Source: Alphaproteobacteria bacterium
Lineage (GTDB): Bacteria > Pseudomonadota > Alphaproteobacteria > Rhodobacterales > Rhodobacteraceae
Assembly: GCA_030148665.1 (NCBI GenBank)
Contig: JASBSZ010000001.1
Coordinates: forward strand, 87,988 to 151,987
Direction of reading: 5' to 3'
DNA length: 64,000 nucleotides
A model generated the notes under the pieces. The model ran no database searches and was not told the origin of the DNA. It saw only the letters and a list, made by a program, of their open reading frames with translations. Shown piece by piece: positions 10,901 through 18,722 of the stretch. Made by a program: the position numbers and the translations under genes. How positions within the stretch are numbered: position 1 is the stretch's first letter; the number at the start of each line of letters is the position of its first letter.

Positions 10901-11364
10901 CAGCCGTGGTCGTCGCCCACCACCACCAGCACCCCGCCATGGGGCGAGGATCCATAGGCGTTGCCATGCTTCAGCGCATCACCCGAACGGTCAACCCCCG
11001 GCCCCTTGCCATACCACATGGCAAAGACGCCATCGACACGGCGCTGTTGCATGCTTTCGACCGACTGCGTGCCCAGAACGGCGGTGGCGGCAAGATCCTC
11101 GTTCACCGCGGGCAGAAATTCGACGCGCGCCTGTTTCAGGGCCTCCTGTGCCTTCCACAATGCGCCATCCAGCCCGCCAAGGGGCGAGCCGCGATAGCCC
11201 GACACGAACCCGGCCGTGTTCAGCCCCGCCTTGCGGTCGCGCCGCGCCTGATCCAGCAGGATGCGCACCAATGCCTGCGTGCCTGTCAGAAAGATGCGCC
11301 CCTGTTGGCGGCGATAGCGGTCGTCCAGCGCGTATTGATCCAGAAACGATGGGTGGATGGTCAT
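7915..11364 (-). CDS. Indolepyruvate ferredoxin oxidoreductase, fused alpha/beta form
   Basis: At 1149 residues this is the long fused 2-oxoacid:ferredoxin oxidoreductase typical of alphaproteobacteria. The order is an N-terminal pyrimidine-binding/transketolase-like part (GTQALVRILLDQARRD; GYRGSPLGGLD), a central TPP-binding region (CSGCPHNTSTRVPEG; GIGCHVMA), a ferredoxin-like patch near residue 630 (CDGCGDCSVASNC), then a gamma domain near 725-920 (GVGGTGVVTVGALI) and a C-terminal DUF6537-like region. It oxidatively decarboxylates aryl or branched-chain 2-oxoacids from transaminated amino acids to acyl-CoA. It is divergent from an Lrp/AsnC regulator, so control by amino-acid-sensing Lrp is likely (inference). 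Confidence 0.95.
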   Translation of the reverse strand: MTIHPSFLDQYALDDRYRRQQGRIFLTGTQALVRILLDQARRDRKAGLNTAGFVSGYRGSPLGGLDGALWKAQEALKQARVEFLPAVNEDLAATAVLGTQSVESMQQRRVDGVFAMWYGKGPGVDRSGDALKHGNAYGSSPHGGVLVVVGDDHGCVSSSMSHQSDAALLSWFMPVLHPANVAEYLEFGEYGYALSRFSGAWVGFKAISEIVESAASVTLRADRNFARPDFTPPADGLHYRWPDLPGPQIEERLEAKKHAIFAFAEANPIDRHIHEIADARFGIITTGKAHLDLMEALRLLGVDEATCRRLGIDIYKVGMVWPLARRAALDFVRGKQEVLVIEEKRGIIESQLKEYFYDWPGDKPARMVGKRDENGQRLVPWTGELSPRLLAPIVAARLDLLFPGEGFAARARALSPAPLPPLNLPGAQRTPYFCSGCPHNTSTRVPEGSRAQAGIGCHVMASWMNRNTGTLTQMGGEGVNWVGACKFTDEEHVFQNLGEGTWYHSGSMAVRQAVAAGANITFKILYNDAVAMTGGQPVDGPVSVQAIAHASRAEGVRRIAVVSDMPETFHPRDFPADTTFHHRRDLDPLQRELRQVKGVSVLIYVQTCAAEKRRRRKCGLMADIKRHVIINEAVCDGCGDCSVASNCLSVEPVDTPLGRKRRINQSSCNKDFTCLDGFCPAMVTVEGERRKASAELPDLATLLKGIKAPELPALDHPFDLLVTGVGGTGVVTVGALITMAAHLEGKGSSVLDFTGFAQKFGPVLSYVRLADRPELLNQPRIDQTSADALIGCDAVVSASPKATPLLHAGTRSVLNTAEMPTGEIVLNRDASLHVDARRRAIMRLVGDGNLSAINANRHAETWLGDAVFSNVIMLGLAWQKGLVPVSEAALRRAIELNGVAVERNQAALSLGRILAAAPERLNATANGRDSDGNAGDNDDFDHLLARLSDHLEAGHGTHAAARFRRKVADFRAKGGSDMLARIHARALFHLMATKDEYEVARLLSEPGFEARLAREFEPGFRVNYHLAPEFLPMQGRDARGRPRKRRFGPWLRPVLGLMARMRWLRETPFDPFRFQKDRREDRALLGWYDDLVARCVAQAGDGMDTALWAELLAAPLDIRGFGPVRASAAQEVRARVEERLARHAPPRAA

Positions 11365-11511
11365 TCGGTTTTCTCCCTCTCTGGATGGTATTTTACACCA
11401 GGCATTGCGAAAAAACTGCCCGGTTTGCGGCTACAAACCATGAGATTGAGAAAGATGTTTTCGTATGATACCATGATCCCGACAAGACATTTCACATGCG
11501 GAGATATCCCG
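11365..11511. promoter_or_regulatory. Divergent control region between indolepyruvate oxidoreductase and Lrp-family gene
   Basis: This 147-bp, comparatively A/T-rich segment holds the start regions of two divergent genes. Lrp/AsnC genes commonly autoregulate and control a divergent metabolic neighbour from such a segment. ATGGTATTTTACACCA (11383-11398) and GTATGATACCAT (11463-11474) share GGTAT/ATACC half-sites in opposite orientation, a candidate operator pair. No promoter hexamers are assigned. Confidence 0.45.
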
Positions 11512-11970
11512 ATGGAGTTGGGCAAGCAGGACCGGCGCCTGTTGCGCCTGTTGCAGGAGAACGGGCGAATCTCGAACCAGGAACTGGCCGAGGCGGCGGG
11601 GATGTCGCCTTCGGCCTGCTGGCGCAGGGTGCGTGCGCTGGAAGGGGCGGGCGTGATCAAGGGTTACATGGCGATGCTGGATGCGCGCCGCTGCGGGATG
11701 GGCTTTCACGCCATCGTCAATGTCCAGCTTGCCCGCCATGACGGGCGCTATGTGGATGATTTCATTCGTGCAATCACGGTCCGGCCCGAGGTTCTGGACT
11801 GTTTTGCGACCGCCGGCGAATCCGACTATCACCTGAGGGTGCGCTGCACGGATCTGGACGCCTACAACGCCTTTCTGGACGATTTCCTATTTCGCCTGCC
11901 GGGGTTGCAGCATGTGCGAACCAACCTGGTGATGAAAGAGATCAAGCATGCGCGTGGCGTGCCGATCTGA
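11512..11970 (+). CDS. Lrp/AsnC family transcriptional regulator
   Basis: The 152-residue protein has an AsnC-type helix-turn-helix at about residues 5-60 (RRLLRLLQENGRISNQELAE, then GMSPSACWRRV) and a RAM effector-binding domain at about 70-145. Start MELGKQDRRLL is chosen because the HTH begins at once, as in the family; the open frame extends far upstream only as antisense of the oxidoreductase gene. Likely target: the divergent indolepyruvate oxidoreductase. The downstream aminotransferase is a second possible target but lies 306 bp away. Confidence 0.93.
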   Translation: MELGKQDRRLLRLLQENGRISNQELAEAAGMSPSACWRRVRALEGAGVIKGYMAMLDARRCGMGFHAIVNVQLARHDGRYVDDFIRAITVRPEVLDCFATAGESDYHLRVRCTDLDAYNAFLDDFLFRLPGLQHVRTNLVMKEIKHARGVPI

Positions 11971-12276
11971 TTACCTGGCACGATTGTTCACACAAACTGG
12001 ACCTAACGTGCCGAGGGTCGCTGGGTCACTGTCATGGCAGGCCGATGCCGCAAGTTGGCCGATCTCCTGATGGTGGCGCGCCAGCGGTGTTTTCGCAGGC
12101 GCGCCGTTTTTTCATCGGGTCTGGCCGGAGTGATGGCGGTGTCATGGCGGCCCGATCTGGCCCTAATCACGATACGGACTGGACCTATGACCCGCCGGAA
12201 CGCTGGCTCAGAGTCTGGTTGGAAAGAGGCGTCGTGATGCACCTCGTATCGTATGCAGCAACAGGGGATCAGGGAT
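11971..12276. other. 306-bp intergenic region before the aminotransferase, no gene recognised
   Basis: No open frame here has a recognisable family. The octamer TGGACCTA occurs at about 11998 and again near 12179. The stretch presumably contains the aminotransferase promoter; I see no convincing terminator after the Lrp gene. Confidence 0.45.
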
Positions 12277-13662
12277 ATGGAATCGGGATTTTCAGCCAAT
12301 GACATGGACCACATCATCGAGGCCGACCGCGCCCATGTCTGGCACCATCTGACACCGCACAAGAAATTCGAGACCTCGGATCCGCTGGTCATCGTCGAGG
12401 GCAAGGGCATGCATATCTGGGATGCCCGCGGCAAACGCTATCTCGACGCGGTTTCCGGCGGGGTGTGGACGGTCAATGTCGGCTATGGGCGCGAAAGCAT
12501 TGCCAATGCGGTGCGCGACCAGCTGGTCAAGCTCAACTATTTCGCGGGCTCGGGCGGGTCGATCCCCGGCTCGCTGTTCGTCGAAAAGCTGCTGGAAAAG
12601 ATGCCGGGCATGAGCCGGGTCTATTTCAGCAACTCGGGTTCCGAGGCCAATGAAAAGGTCTACAAGATGGTGCGCCAGATCGCGCACAAGAAATATGGCG
12701 GCAAGAAATACAAGATCCTGTATCGGGATCGCGATTATCACGGCACCACCATCACCACGCTTTCGACCTCGGGCCAGCCGCAGCGGGCCGAACAATACGG
12801 CCCCTTCACGCCCGGTTTCGTCGAGGTGCCCCACTGTCTGAGCTATCGCAAGCAATGGGACGTGCCCGACGCGGAATATGGCCGCCGCGCCGCCGACGCA
12901 ATCGAAGAGGTCATCCTGCGCGAAGGCCCCGACACGGTGGGCGCGATCGTTCTGGAACCCGTCACCGCCGGCGGCGGCGTGATCGTGCCGCCCGAGGGCT
13001 ATTGGCCGCGCGTGCAGGAGATCTGCCGCAAATACGACATCCTGCTGCATATCGACGAGGTGGTCTGCGGCTGTGGGCGCACCGGCAAGTGGTTCGGCTA
13101 TCAGCAATTCGGCATCGAACCCGATTTCGTCACCATGGCCAAGGGGGTCGCCAGCGGCTATGCGGCGATTTCCTGCACCGTGACCACCGAGCGCGTCTTT
13201 GAAATGTTCAAGGAAAACCCCGATGATCCGATGGATTATTTCCGCGACATTTCCACCTTTGGCGGCTGTACCGCCGGCCCGGCCGCGGCGCTGGAAAATT
13301 TCCGCATCATCGAGGACGAGGACCTGCTGTCCAACGTCAACGAGATGGGCGCCTATCTGATGGAGCGCCTGCACGGGTTGATGGACCGTCACGAGGTCAT
13401 TGGCGATGTGCGCGGCCTCGGCCTGTTCTGCGGCGCCGAGCTGGTCGCAGACCGCGAAAGCAAACAGCCCGTGGATGAAAAACAGGCCCAGGCGGTGGTG
13501 GCCGAATGTCTGGCCCAGGGGGTGCTGATCGGGGTGACGAACCGCTCGCTGAACGGGTTGAACACAACGCTGTGCCTCAGCCCGGCTCTGATCGTCGGCA
13601 AGTCCGAGATCGACGAGATCATCACCGCGATGGACAATGCCCTGACCAGGGTCTTTGGCTGA
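12277..13662 (+). CDS. tpa: Taurine (hypotaurine):pyruvate aminotransferase, class III
   Basis: The 461-residue PLP enzyme shows EADRAHVWHH, AVSGGVWTVNVGYGRES, NSGSEANEK and the PLP-lysine motif TMAKGVASGY (Lys289), which together are characteristic of Tpa/Hpa from Rhodobacterales. Tpa converts taurine plus pyruvate to sulfoacetaldehyde plus alanine; Hpa does the same for hypotaurine. The ATG at 12277 follows an AGGGA ribosome-binding sequence; an in-frame ATG at 12253 would add 8 residues. No sulfoacetaldehyde acetyltransferase (xsc), tauR or taurine transporter lies nearby, which leaves the substrate less certain than the family. Confidence 0.85.
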   Translation: MESGFSANDMDHIIEADRAHVWHHLTPHKKFETSDPLVIVEGKGMHIWDARGKRYLDAVSGGVWTVNVGYGRESIANAVRDQLVKLNYFAGSGGSIPGSLFVEKLLEKMPGMSRVYFSNSGSEANEKVYKMVRQIAHKKYGGKKYKILYRDRDYHGTTITTLSTSGQPQRAEQYGPFTPGFVEVPHCLSYRKQWDVPDAEYGRRAADAIEEVILREGPDTVGAIVLEPVTAGGGVIVPPEGYWPRVQEICRKYDILLHIDEVVCGCGRTGKWFGYQQFGIEPDFVTMAKGVASGYAAISCTVTTERVFEMFKENPDDPMDYFRDISTFGGCTAGPAAALENFRIIEDEDLLSNVNEMGAYLMERLHGLMDRHEVIGDVRGLGLFCGAELVADRESKQPVDEKQAQAVVAECLAQGVLIGVTNRSLNGLNTTLCLSPALIVGKSEIDEIITAMDNALTRVFG

Positions 13663-13813
13663 GGGCCGGGGTGCGCAAGGGCAGCGCGGGGTCGGGCAGC
13701 GCCTGATGCAGCTGCCTGCATTGCGACTGCGACATCGCGGCGAGGGAGTGCGCGATTGAAAGCGTGGGAAAAATGGCCTATGTGCCCCTGAACGGAACAG
13801 GGAAAACCGCGCC

Positions 13814-14845
13814 ATGAGCACCACCCACAAGATCGCCATTCTCGGGGCCAGCGGCTATACGGGCGCCGAGCTCGTGCGCCTGATCGCCTCGCATCCGCAC
13901 ATGCAGATCACCGCCCTGACCGCCGACCGCAAGGCGGGCCAGGAAATGGGCGCGGTATTTCCGCATCTGGCGCATCTCGACCTGCCGGTACTGAGGCGGA
14001 TCGAGGATGTCGATTTCGCGCAGGTCGACCTCGCCTTCTGCGCGCTGCCGCACGGGGTCACGCATGGGCTGGTGCGCAATCTGCCCGATCATGTGAAACT
14101 GGTCGATCTTTCGGCCGATTTCCGGCTGCGCGATGGCGAGGCCTATCGCAAGTGGTACGGGATCGAGCACAGCGCGCTGGACATCCAGCCCTCGGTCGCC
14201 TTCGGCCTGCCCGAACATTACCGCGACCAGATCAGGAACGCGCGCATCACCGCCAATACGGGCTGCTATGTGGCGACCTCGCTGCTGGCCCTGATCCCGC
14301 CGGTGCGTGATGGCGTGGTTGCGCCCGACAGCATCATCATCGACGCGAAATCCGGTGTCTCGGGCGCGGGGCGCGGCCTGAAAGAGGCGATGCTGTTTGC
14401 CGAGGTCAACGAGGGGTTCAACGCCTATGGCGTAGCCCATCACCGCCATATGGGCGAGCTCGACCAGGAGCTGAGCAAATTTGCCGGCCGTTCCGTAACG
14501 CCGACCTTCACGCCCCATCTGGTGCCCATGAACCGGGGCATGATGGCCACCATCTATGTGCAGGGCGCGGCCGAGGAAATCCACGCCTCTCTGGCCGGTC
14601 AATATGAAAGCGAGCCCTTCGTGCATGTGCAGCCCCTGGGCGAGGTGCCGGCAACCCGCCATGTGCGCGGCTCCAACCAGTGCCGCATCGGCGTGGTGGC
14701 CGACAGGCGGCCGGGACACGCGATCGTGATCTCGGTTCTCGACAATCTGATGAAGGGGGCCTCGGGGCAGGCGCTGCAATGTGCCAATATCATGCTCGGG
14801 CTCGATGAAGTCACGGGGCTGGACATGGCCCCGACATTTCCGTGA
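13814..14845 (+). CDS. argC: N-acetyl-gamma-glutamyl-phosphate reductase
   Basis: The 343-residue protein has the NADP-binding GASGYTGAELVRL at the N-terminus and the catalytic cysteine in NTGCYVATS (Cys151), with HHRHMGELDQ and TPHLVPMNRGM downstream. It performs the third step of arginine synthesis, reducing N-acetylglutamyl-5-phosphate to the semialdehyde. It ends 10 bp before ccmE, so the two are probably co-transcribed, although they are functionally unrelated. Confidence 0.97.
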   Translation: MSTTHKIAILGASGYTGAELVRLIASHPHMQITALTADRKAGQEMGAVFPHLAHLDLPVLRRIEDVDFAQVDLAFCALPHGVTHGLVRNLPDHVKLVDLSADFRLRDGEAYRKWYGIEHSALDIQPSVAFGLPEHYRDQIRNARITANTGCYVATSLLALIPPVRDGVVAPDSIIIDAKSGVSGAGRGLKEAMLFAEVNEGFNAYGVAHHRHMGELDQELSKFAGRSVTPTFTPHLVPMNRGMMATIYVQGAAEEIHASLAGQYESEPFVHVQPLGEVPATRHVRGSNQCRIGVVADRRPGHAIVISVLDNLMKGASGQALQCANIMLGLDEVTGLDMAPTFP

Positions 14846-14855
14846 GGACAGAACA

Positions 14856-15308
14856 ATGATAGTCGGTGGACTGAAAAAGAAACGGCGGATCCAGCTGATC
14901 ATCGCGGCATTTGCCTTTCTTGCGGTGGCAACCGGGCTGATCGGCTATGCGTTGCGTGACGGCATTTCCTATTTCCGCAGCCCGACCCAGGTGGTGGAAA
15001 CGCCCCCCGGCCCGAACGAGACCTTCCGCATAGGCGGTCTGGTCGAGGAAGGCAGCCTGAAGCGGGGCGAAGGGCGGACGATTCGCTTTTCGGTGACCGA
15101 TGGCAATGATTCCGTTCCGGTCACATATACCGGAATCCTTCCCGACCTGTTCAAGGAGGGCAAGGGCGTGGTCGCCACCGGCAAGCTGGTCGGAGGCACC
15201 TTCCAGGCATCTGAAATCCTTGCCAAACATGACGAGAACTACATGCCGCGCGAGGTTGTCGATGCGCTCAAGAAACAGGGCACATACGTGCCGCCGAACG
15301 GTAGCTAG
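14856..15308 (+). CDS. ccmE: Cytochrome c maturation heme chaperone CcmE
   Basis: The 150-residue protein starts MIVGGLKKKRR, has one N-terminal membrane helix (about 14-32), then an OB-fold periplasmic domain with VTYTGILPDLFKEGKG and the heme-binding histidine in LAKHDENYMP (His125), followed by the conserved tyrosine. CcmE receives heme covalently and passes it to CcmF/CcmH. The distance to ccmF is about 1.4 kb because a GTA-type lysis pair intervenes. Confidence 0.96.
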   Translation: MIVGGLKKKRRIQLIIAAFAFLAVATGLIGYALRDGISYFRSPTQVVETPPGPNETFRIGGLVEEGSLKRGEGRTIRFSVTDGNDSVPVTYTGILPDLFKEGKGVVATGKLVGGTFQASEILAKHDENYMPREVVDALKKQGTYVPPNGS

Positions 15309-15316
15309 GCGATTTC

Positions 15317-15366
15317 TTAACCCCTTGTGAACAGCATTTCCCGCAAGGCTCGTATCGGCTTGCGGG
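15317..15366 (+). promoter_or_regulatory. Endolysin leader: CtrA-like half-matched site and 8-bp stem-loop
   Basis: TTAA-N7-TGAA (15317-15331) matches the CtrA consensus TTAA-N7-TTAA at 7 of 8 fixed positions. Downstream, CCCGCAAG (15340-15347) and CTTGCGGG (15359-15366) form a perfect 8-bp stem with an 11-nt loop. The 3' arm runs into the G-rich sequence that must serve as ribosome-binding site for the TTG start at 15375, so folding could limit translation. Both points are inference from sequence. Confidence 0.4.
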
Positions 15367-15374
15367 GGTGAGAT

Positions 15375-15971
15375 TTGGAAACTGTCGAGGATATTGCGCG
15401 CCGCATCGTCGCACGCGAGGGCGGATTTGTCGATGACCCGAATGACCCGGGCGGCGCCACCAATCACGGGGTGACGCTGGCCACGCTCAGACGTCTGCGC
15501 GGCCCCTCGGCCGGCATCGACGAACTGCGCGCCCTGACCCGGGACGAGGCAGCGGCGATCTTTGTCAAGGCCTTTTTCCGCGCGCCGCGGCTGTATCTGC
15601 TGCCGCGCAGCCTCTGGCCCAGCGTATTCGACATGTATGTCAATGCCGGGGCCAATGCCGTGCGCATCCTGCAGGGGCTGCTGAACGATATGGGCCTCAG
15701 CGTCGATGTCGATGGGGTGGTCGGCCCGGCAACGGCGGCCGCCGCGCGCCGGGCACAGATCATGGCACCTGACCATCTGGTCGATGCCTACGGGATTGCA
15801 CGCCGCAACTATTACTACCGGATCGCCGAAAACAACCCGCGCCTGCGCAAGTTCGTGCGCCGGCGCGATGGCGGCAAGGGCGGCTGGATCCTGCGGGCCG
15901 AGGAATTCATCGCGCCGCGCTGGCGCCTGAGCGAAGCCCAGCACAGGGCGAGGGTGGCGCAATGGGGATGA
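15375..15971 (+). CDS. GTA-type endolysin, GH108 N-acetylmuramidase
   Basis: The 198-residue protein has the GH108/ZliS-type catalytic start IVAREGGFVDDPNDPGG (Glu15) with NHGVT following, and a C-terminal peptidoglycan-binding module. It lacks a signal peptide, so export needs a holin, and the next gene is a holin overlapping it by 10 bp. In Rhodobacter capsulatus an equivalent pair (rcc00555/rcc00556, from memory) lyses cells to release the gene transfer agent and lies outside the structural GTA cluster. The start is TTG after a GGGGGTGAG element; no better start exists. A prophage remnant is less likely because no other phage genes flank it. Confidence 0.85.
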   Translation: METVEDIARRIVAREGGFVDDPNDPGGATNHGVTLATLRRLRGPSAGIDELRALTRDEAAAIFVKAFFRAPRLYLLPRSLWPSVFDMYVNAGANAVRILQGLLNDMGLSVDVDGVVGPATAAAARRAQIMAPDHLVDAYGIARRNYYYRIAENNPRLRKFVRRRDGGKGGWILRAEEFIAPRWRLSEAQHRARVAQWG

Positions 15972-16483
15972 TCGACCGGATTCCCCTGATCGGGCGGAAC
16001 CTGCGCGCAGCCGGGCGCGCGGTCGGCGGGGTGTTGCGCGCCGTTCGCCCCGATGCCACCAGGCAGATGGAACTGGACCACGAGGCCCTGCGCGATGCCC
16101 GCGCCCAGTTCACCGCCGAATTCCGCTCCGCCCCCGGCGATGCCGGCCGGCGCAGCCGTTTCGACCAGCTGGTCGATGCCCTCAATCGCCTGCCGCGCCC
16201 GATTCTGGCCTTTGGCACCATCGGGCTGTTTGTCGATGCAATGGTCGCACCCGAAGCCTTTGCCCTCAGGATGCGCGGTCTTGCACTGGTGCCCGATCCG
16301 CTGTGGTGGCTGCTGGGGGCGATCGTTTCCTTCTATTTCGGCGCGCGCGAACTGGATTACGCCCGCCGCACGCGCCAGATCACCCGCCAGAGCCCGCCCG
16401 CGGCGCCATCGCATCGGGCGGGGGCAACCCGGGCCGACACCAACCCCGCGCTCGAGGAATGGGTCCAGTCGCAAGACCGCTGA
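15962..16483 (+). CDS. GTA-type holin (3TM holin for gene-transfer release)
   Basis: The 173-residue protein has a charged N-terminal half and two clear hydrophobic segments, PILAFGTIGLFVDAMV (about residues 80-95) and DPLWWLLGAIVSFYFGA (about 110-127), as in the family named holin of 3TMs for gene-transfer release. It would form the inner-membrane lesion that lets the overlapping endolysin reach the wall. The start ATG lies within the endolysin gene, implying translational coupling. It is followed by a run of nine C residues and a copy of the CTTCTTTGC repeat. Confidence 0.83.
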   Translation: MGMIDRIPLIGRNLRAAGRAVGGVLRAVRPDATRQMELDHEALRDARAQFTAEFRSAPGDAGRRSRFDQLVDALNRLPRPILAFGTIGLFVDAMVAPEAFALRMRGLALVPDPLWWLLGAIVSFYFGARELDYARRTRQITRQSPPAAPSHRAGATRADTNPALEEWVQSQDR

Positions 16484-16521
16484 TCGCCCCCCCCCGGATC
16501 ACCCCCGAAACGCCCAGGGCC

Positions 16522-16542
16522 TTCTTCTTTGCCCAAATACTC
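16522..16542 (+). repeat. Dispersed intergenic motif, copy A
   Basis: The core TTCTTCTTTGCCCAAATAC sits 38 bp downstream of the holin stop in the same orientation. Other copies are at 36599-36618, 46011-46030 (reverse), 50190-50209, 50270-50289 (reverse) and 54794-54813. Unlike the other copies, this one is not followed by a GGGGGC/GCCCCC hairpin. Confidence 0.85.
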
Positions 16543-16713
16543 ATCATCCCGACATCGGCACCGTGCGCCGGCGTCTGCGTATCTGTCGCCGCCCCCGCCG
16601 GACCCGAGGCAATATGCCCACCCTTTCACGGCGAATGTTATTTGCGCACCCGTTTCAAAGCCGTATGATGCAGCTTTGAAACAGGAAACTCCAGGCAGAC
16701 GGGAACAGCCGAA

Positions 16714-18717
16714 ATGACAGCGGAACTGGGCCATTTTTCCCTTGTGCTGGCCTTCATGGTGGCCATCGTGCAGATGATCGTGCCGATGGTGGGCGCGCAA
16801 AAGGGTTGGCGCGGATGGATGGACATGGCGGTGCCGGCGGCGCTGTCGCAATTCGTGCTGACGCTGCTGTCGTTCCTGGCGCTGGTGTGGGCCTTTGTCT
16901 CGTCCGATTTCTCGGTCGCGCTGGTGGCCGAGAATTCGAACTCGCTGAAACCGATGCTGTACAAGATCACCGGCACCTGGGGCAATCACGAGGGCTCGAT
17001 GCTGCTGTGGGTGTTCATCCTGGCGCTGTTCGGGGCGATGGTGGCGCTGTTCGGGCGCAATCTGCCGCATGCGCTCAGGGCGCGGGTGCTGGCGGTGCAG
17101 GCGGCCATCGGGGTGGCGTTCTATGCCTTCATCCTGTTCACCTCCAATCCCTTTCTGCGCCTGACCATGCCCCCGCTTGACGGGCGCGGCATGAACCCGC
17201 TGCTGCAGGATCCGGGCCTGGCCTTTCATCCGCCGTTTCTCTATCTCGGTTATGTGGGGCTTTCGACCTCGTTCAGCTTTGCCGTCGCGGCCCTGATCGA
17301 GGGCCGGGTCGATGCCGCCTGGGCGCGCTGGGTGCGGCCCTGGACGCTGGCGGCCTGGCTGTTCCTGACCCTGGGCATCGCGCTGGGTTCATGGTGGGCC
17401 TATTACGAGCTGGGCTGGGGCGGCTGGTGGTTCTGGGATCCGGTCGAGAACGCCAGCTTCATGCCCTGGCTGATCGCGGCGGCCCTGTTGCATTCGGCCA
17501 TCGTCGTCGAAAAACGCGAGGGCCTCAAGGCCTGGACGATCCTGCTGGCGATCCTGGCGTTCTCGTTCTCGCTGATCGGCACCTTCATCGTGCGTTCGGG
17601 GGTGATCACCTCGGTCCACGCATTCGCGTCGGATCCCAGTCGCGGGGTCTTCATCCTCCTGATCCTGGCGATTGCCATCGGCGGGTCACTGACGCTGTTT
17701 GCGCTGCGCGCCGGTGCGACCCAGTCGAAGGGCGTGTTCGCCATGGTCAGCCGCGAATCCGGCATCGTGCTGAACAACATCCTGCTGGTGGTCGCGGCGT
17801 TCGTGGTGTTCGTCGGCACCATCTGGCCGCTGTTCTCCGAGGTCGTGCTGGGGCGCAAGCTGTCGGTCGGGGCGCCGTTCTTCGATCTGGCCTTCACACC
17901 CTTCATGGTGGTGGTGGCGATGGTGCTGCCGATCGGCGCCATGCTGCCGTGGAAAAGGGCGACCGTTTCGCGCGCGATGGGCCCTCTCTGGGGGGTCCTT
18001 GCGCTTTCGGTGGCGCTGGGCGGGCTGGTGCTGGTGCTGCAGACCGGCACACCGATGATCGGCCCCATCGGCATCGCGCTGGCGGCCTGGCTGATCCTTG
18101 GTGCGGGCGCCGATCTGGCCCAGCGCATCCGTCTGGGCCGACAGTCGCCGGGCGACAGCCTGCGCCGGCTGGTCAACCTGCCGCGCGCCGATCTGGGCAA
18201 GATGGTGGCCCATGCCGGGCTGGGCATCGTGATCCTGGGCATCAGCGCGATCACCGCCTGGCAGACCGAGGACATCCGCGTCGCCCGCCCCGGCCAGACA
18301 TTCGACATTCCGGGGCCGCGATCGTCCTATCAGCTGCGCTTTGACGGGGTGCGTGATGTCAAGGGGCCGAACTACAATGCCATCGAGGGTGAATTCACCG
18401 TGTTTCAGGACGGCCGCGAGGTTGCCCGGCTGAGGCCGCAGAAACGCGTCTATACTGTCTCGCGCCAGCCCACCACCGAGGCGGCGATCAGGCCCGGCCT
18501 GTTTCGCGATATCTACGTGGTGATCGGAGATCCCCAGAAGGACGGCAAGGGCTGGGCCGTACGCAGCTATATCAAGCCCTTTGCCGACTGGATCTGGGCC
18601 GGCGCCATCATCATGGCGCTGGGCGGGCTGCTCAGCCTGTCGGACCGGCGCTATCGGGTGGCCGCGGGCGCGGCCAGACGCAGGCGCGCCGCCGCCGGCG
18701 CCGTTGCTGCGGAGTGA
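16714..18717 (+). CDS. ccmF: Cytochrome c heme lyase subunit CcmF
   Basis: The 667-residue polytopic membrane protein carries the tryptophan-rich heme-handling motif WGGWWFWDPVEN (about residues 237-248) and conserved GNHEGSMLLW. CcmF and CcmH form the heme lyase that ligates heme to apocytochrome c in the periplasm. It overlaps ccmH if ccmH uses the upstream GTG. ccmABCDG are not in the window, so the maturation genes are split across the genome. The C-terminal Ala/Arg tail is not conserved. Confidence 0.97.
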   Translation: MTAELGHFSLVLAFMVAIVQMIVPMVGAQKGWRGWMDMAVPAALSQFVLTLLSFLALVWAFVSSDFSVALVAENSNSLKPMLYKITGTWGNHEGSMLLWVFILALFGAMVALFGRNLPHALRARVLAVQAAIGVAFYAFILFTSNPFLRLTMPPLDGRGMNPLLQDPGLAFHPPFLYLGYVGLSTSFSFAVAALIEGRVDAAWARWVRPWTLAAWLFLTLGIALGSWWAYYELGWGGWWFWDPVENASFMPWLIAAALLHSAIVVEKREGLKAWTILLAILAFSFSLIGTFIVRSGVITSVHAFASDPSRGVFILLILAIAIGGSLTLFALRAGATQSKGVFAMVSRESGIVLNNILLVVAAFVVFVGTIWPLFSEVVLGRKLSVGAPFFDLAFTPFMVVVAMVLPIGAMLPWKRATVSRAMGPLWGVLALSVALGGLVLVLQTGTPMIGPIGIALAAWLILGAGADLAQRIRLGRQSPGDSLRRLVNLPRADLGKMVAHAGLGIVILGISAITAWQTEDIRVARPGQTFDIPGPRSSYQLRFDGVRDVKGPNYNAIEGEFTVFQDGREVARLRPQKRVYTVSRQPTTEAAIRPGLFRDIYVVIGDPQKDGKGWAVRSYIKPFADWIWAGAIIMALGGLLSLSDRRYRVAAGAARRRRAAAGAVAAE

Positions 18718-18722
18718 AAACC

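Noticed and set aside
15375..16483. Prophage remnant
   Set aside because: Only lysis genes are present, with ccm genes on both sides; the holin is of the GTA type.
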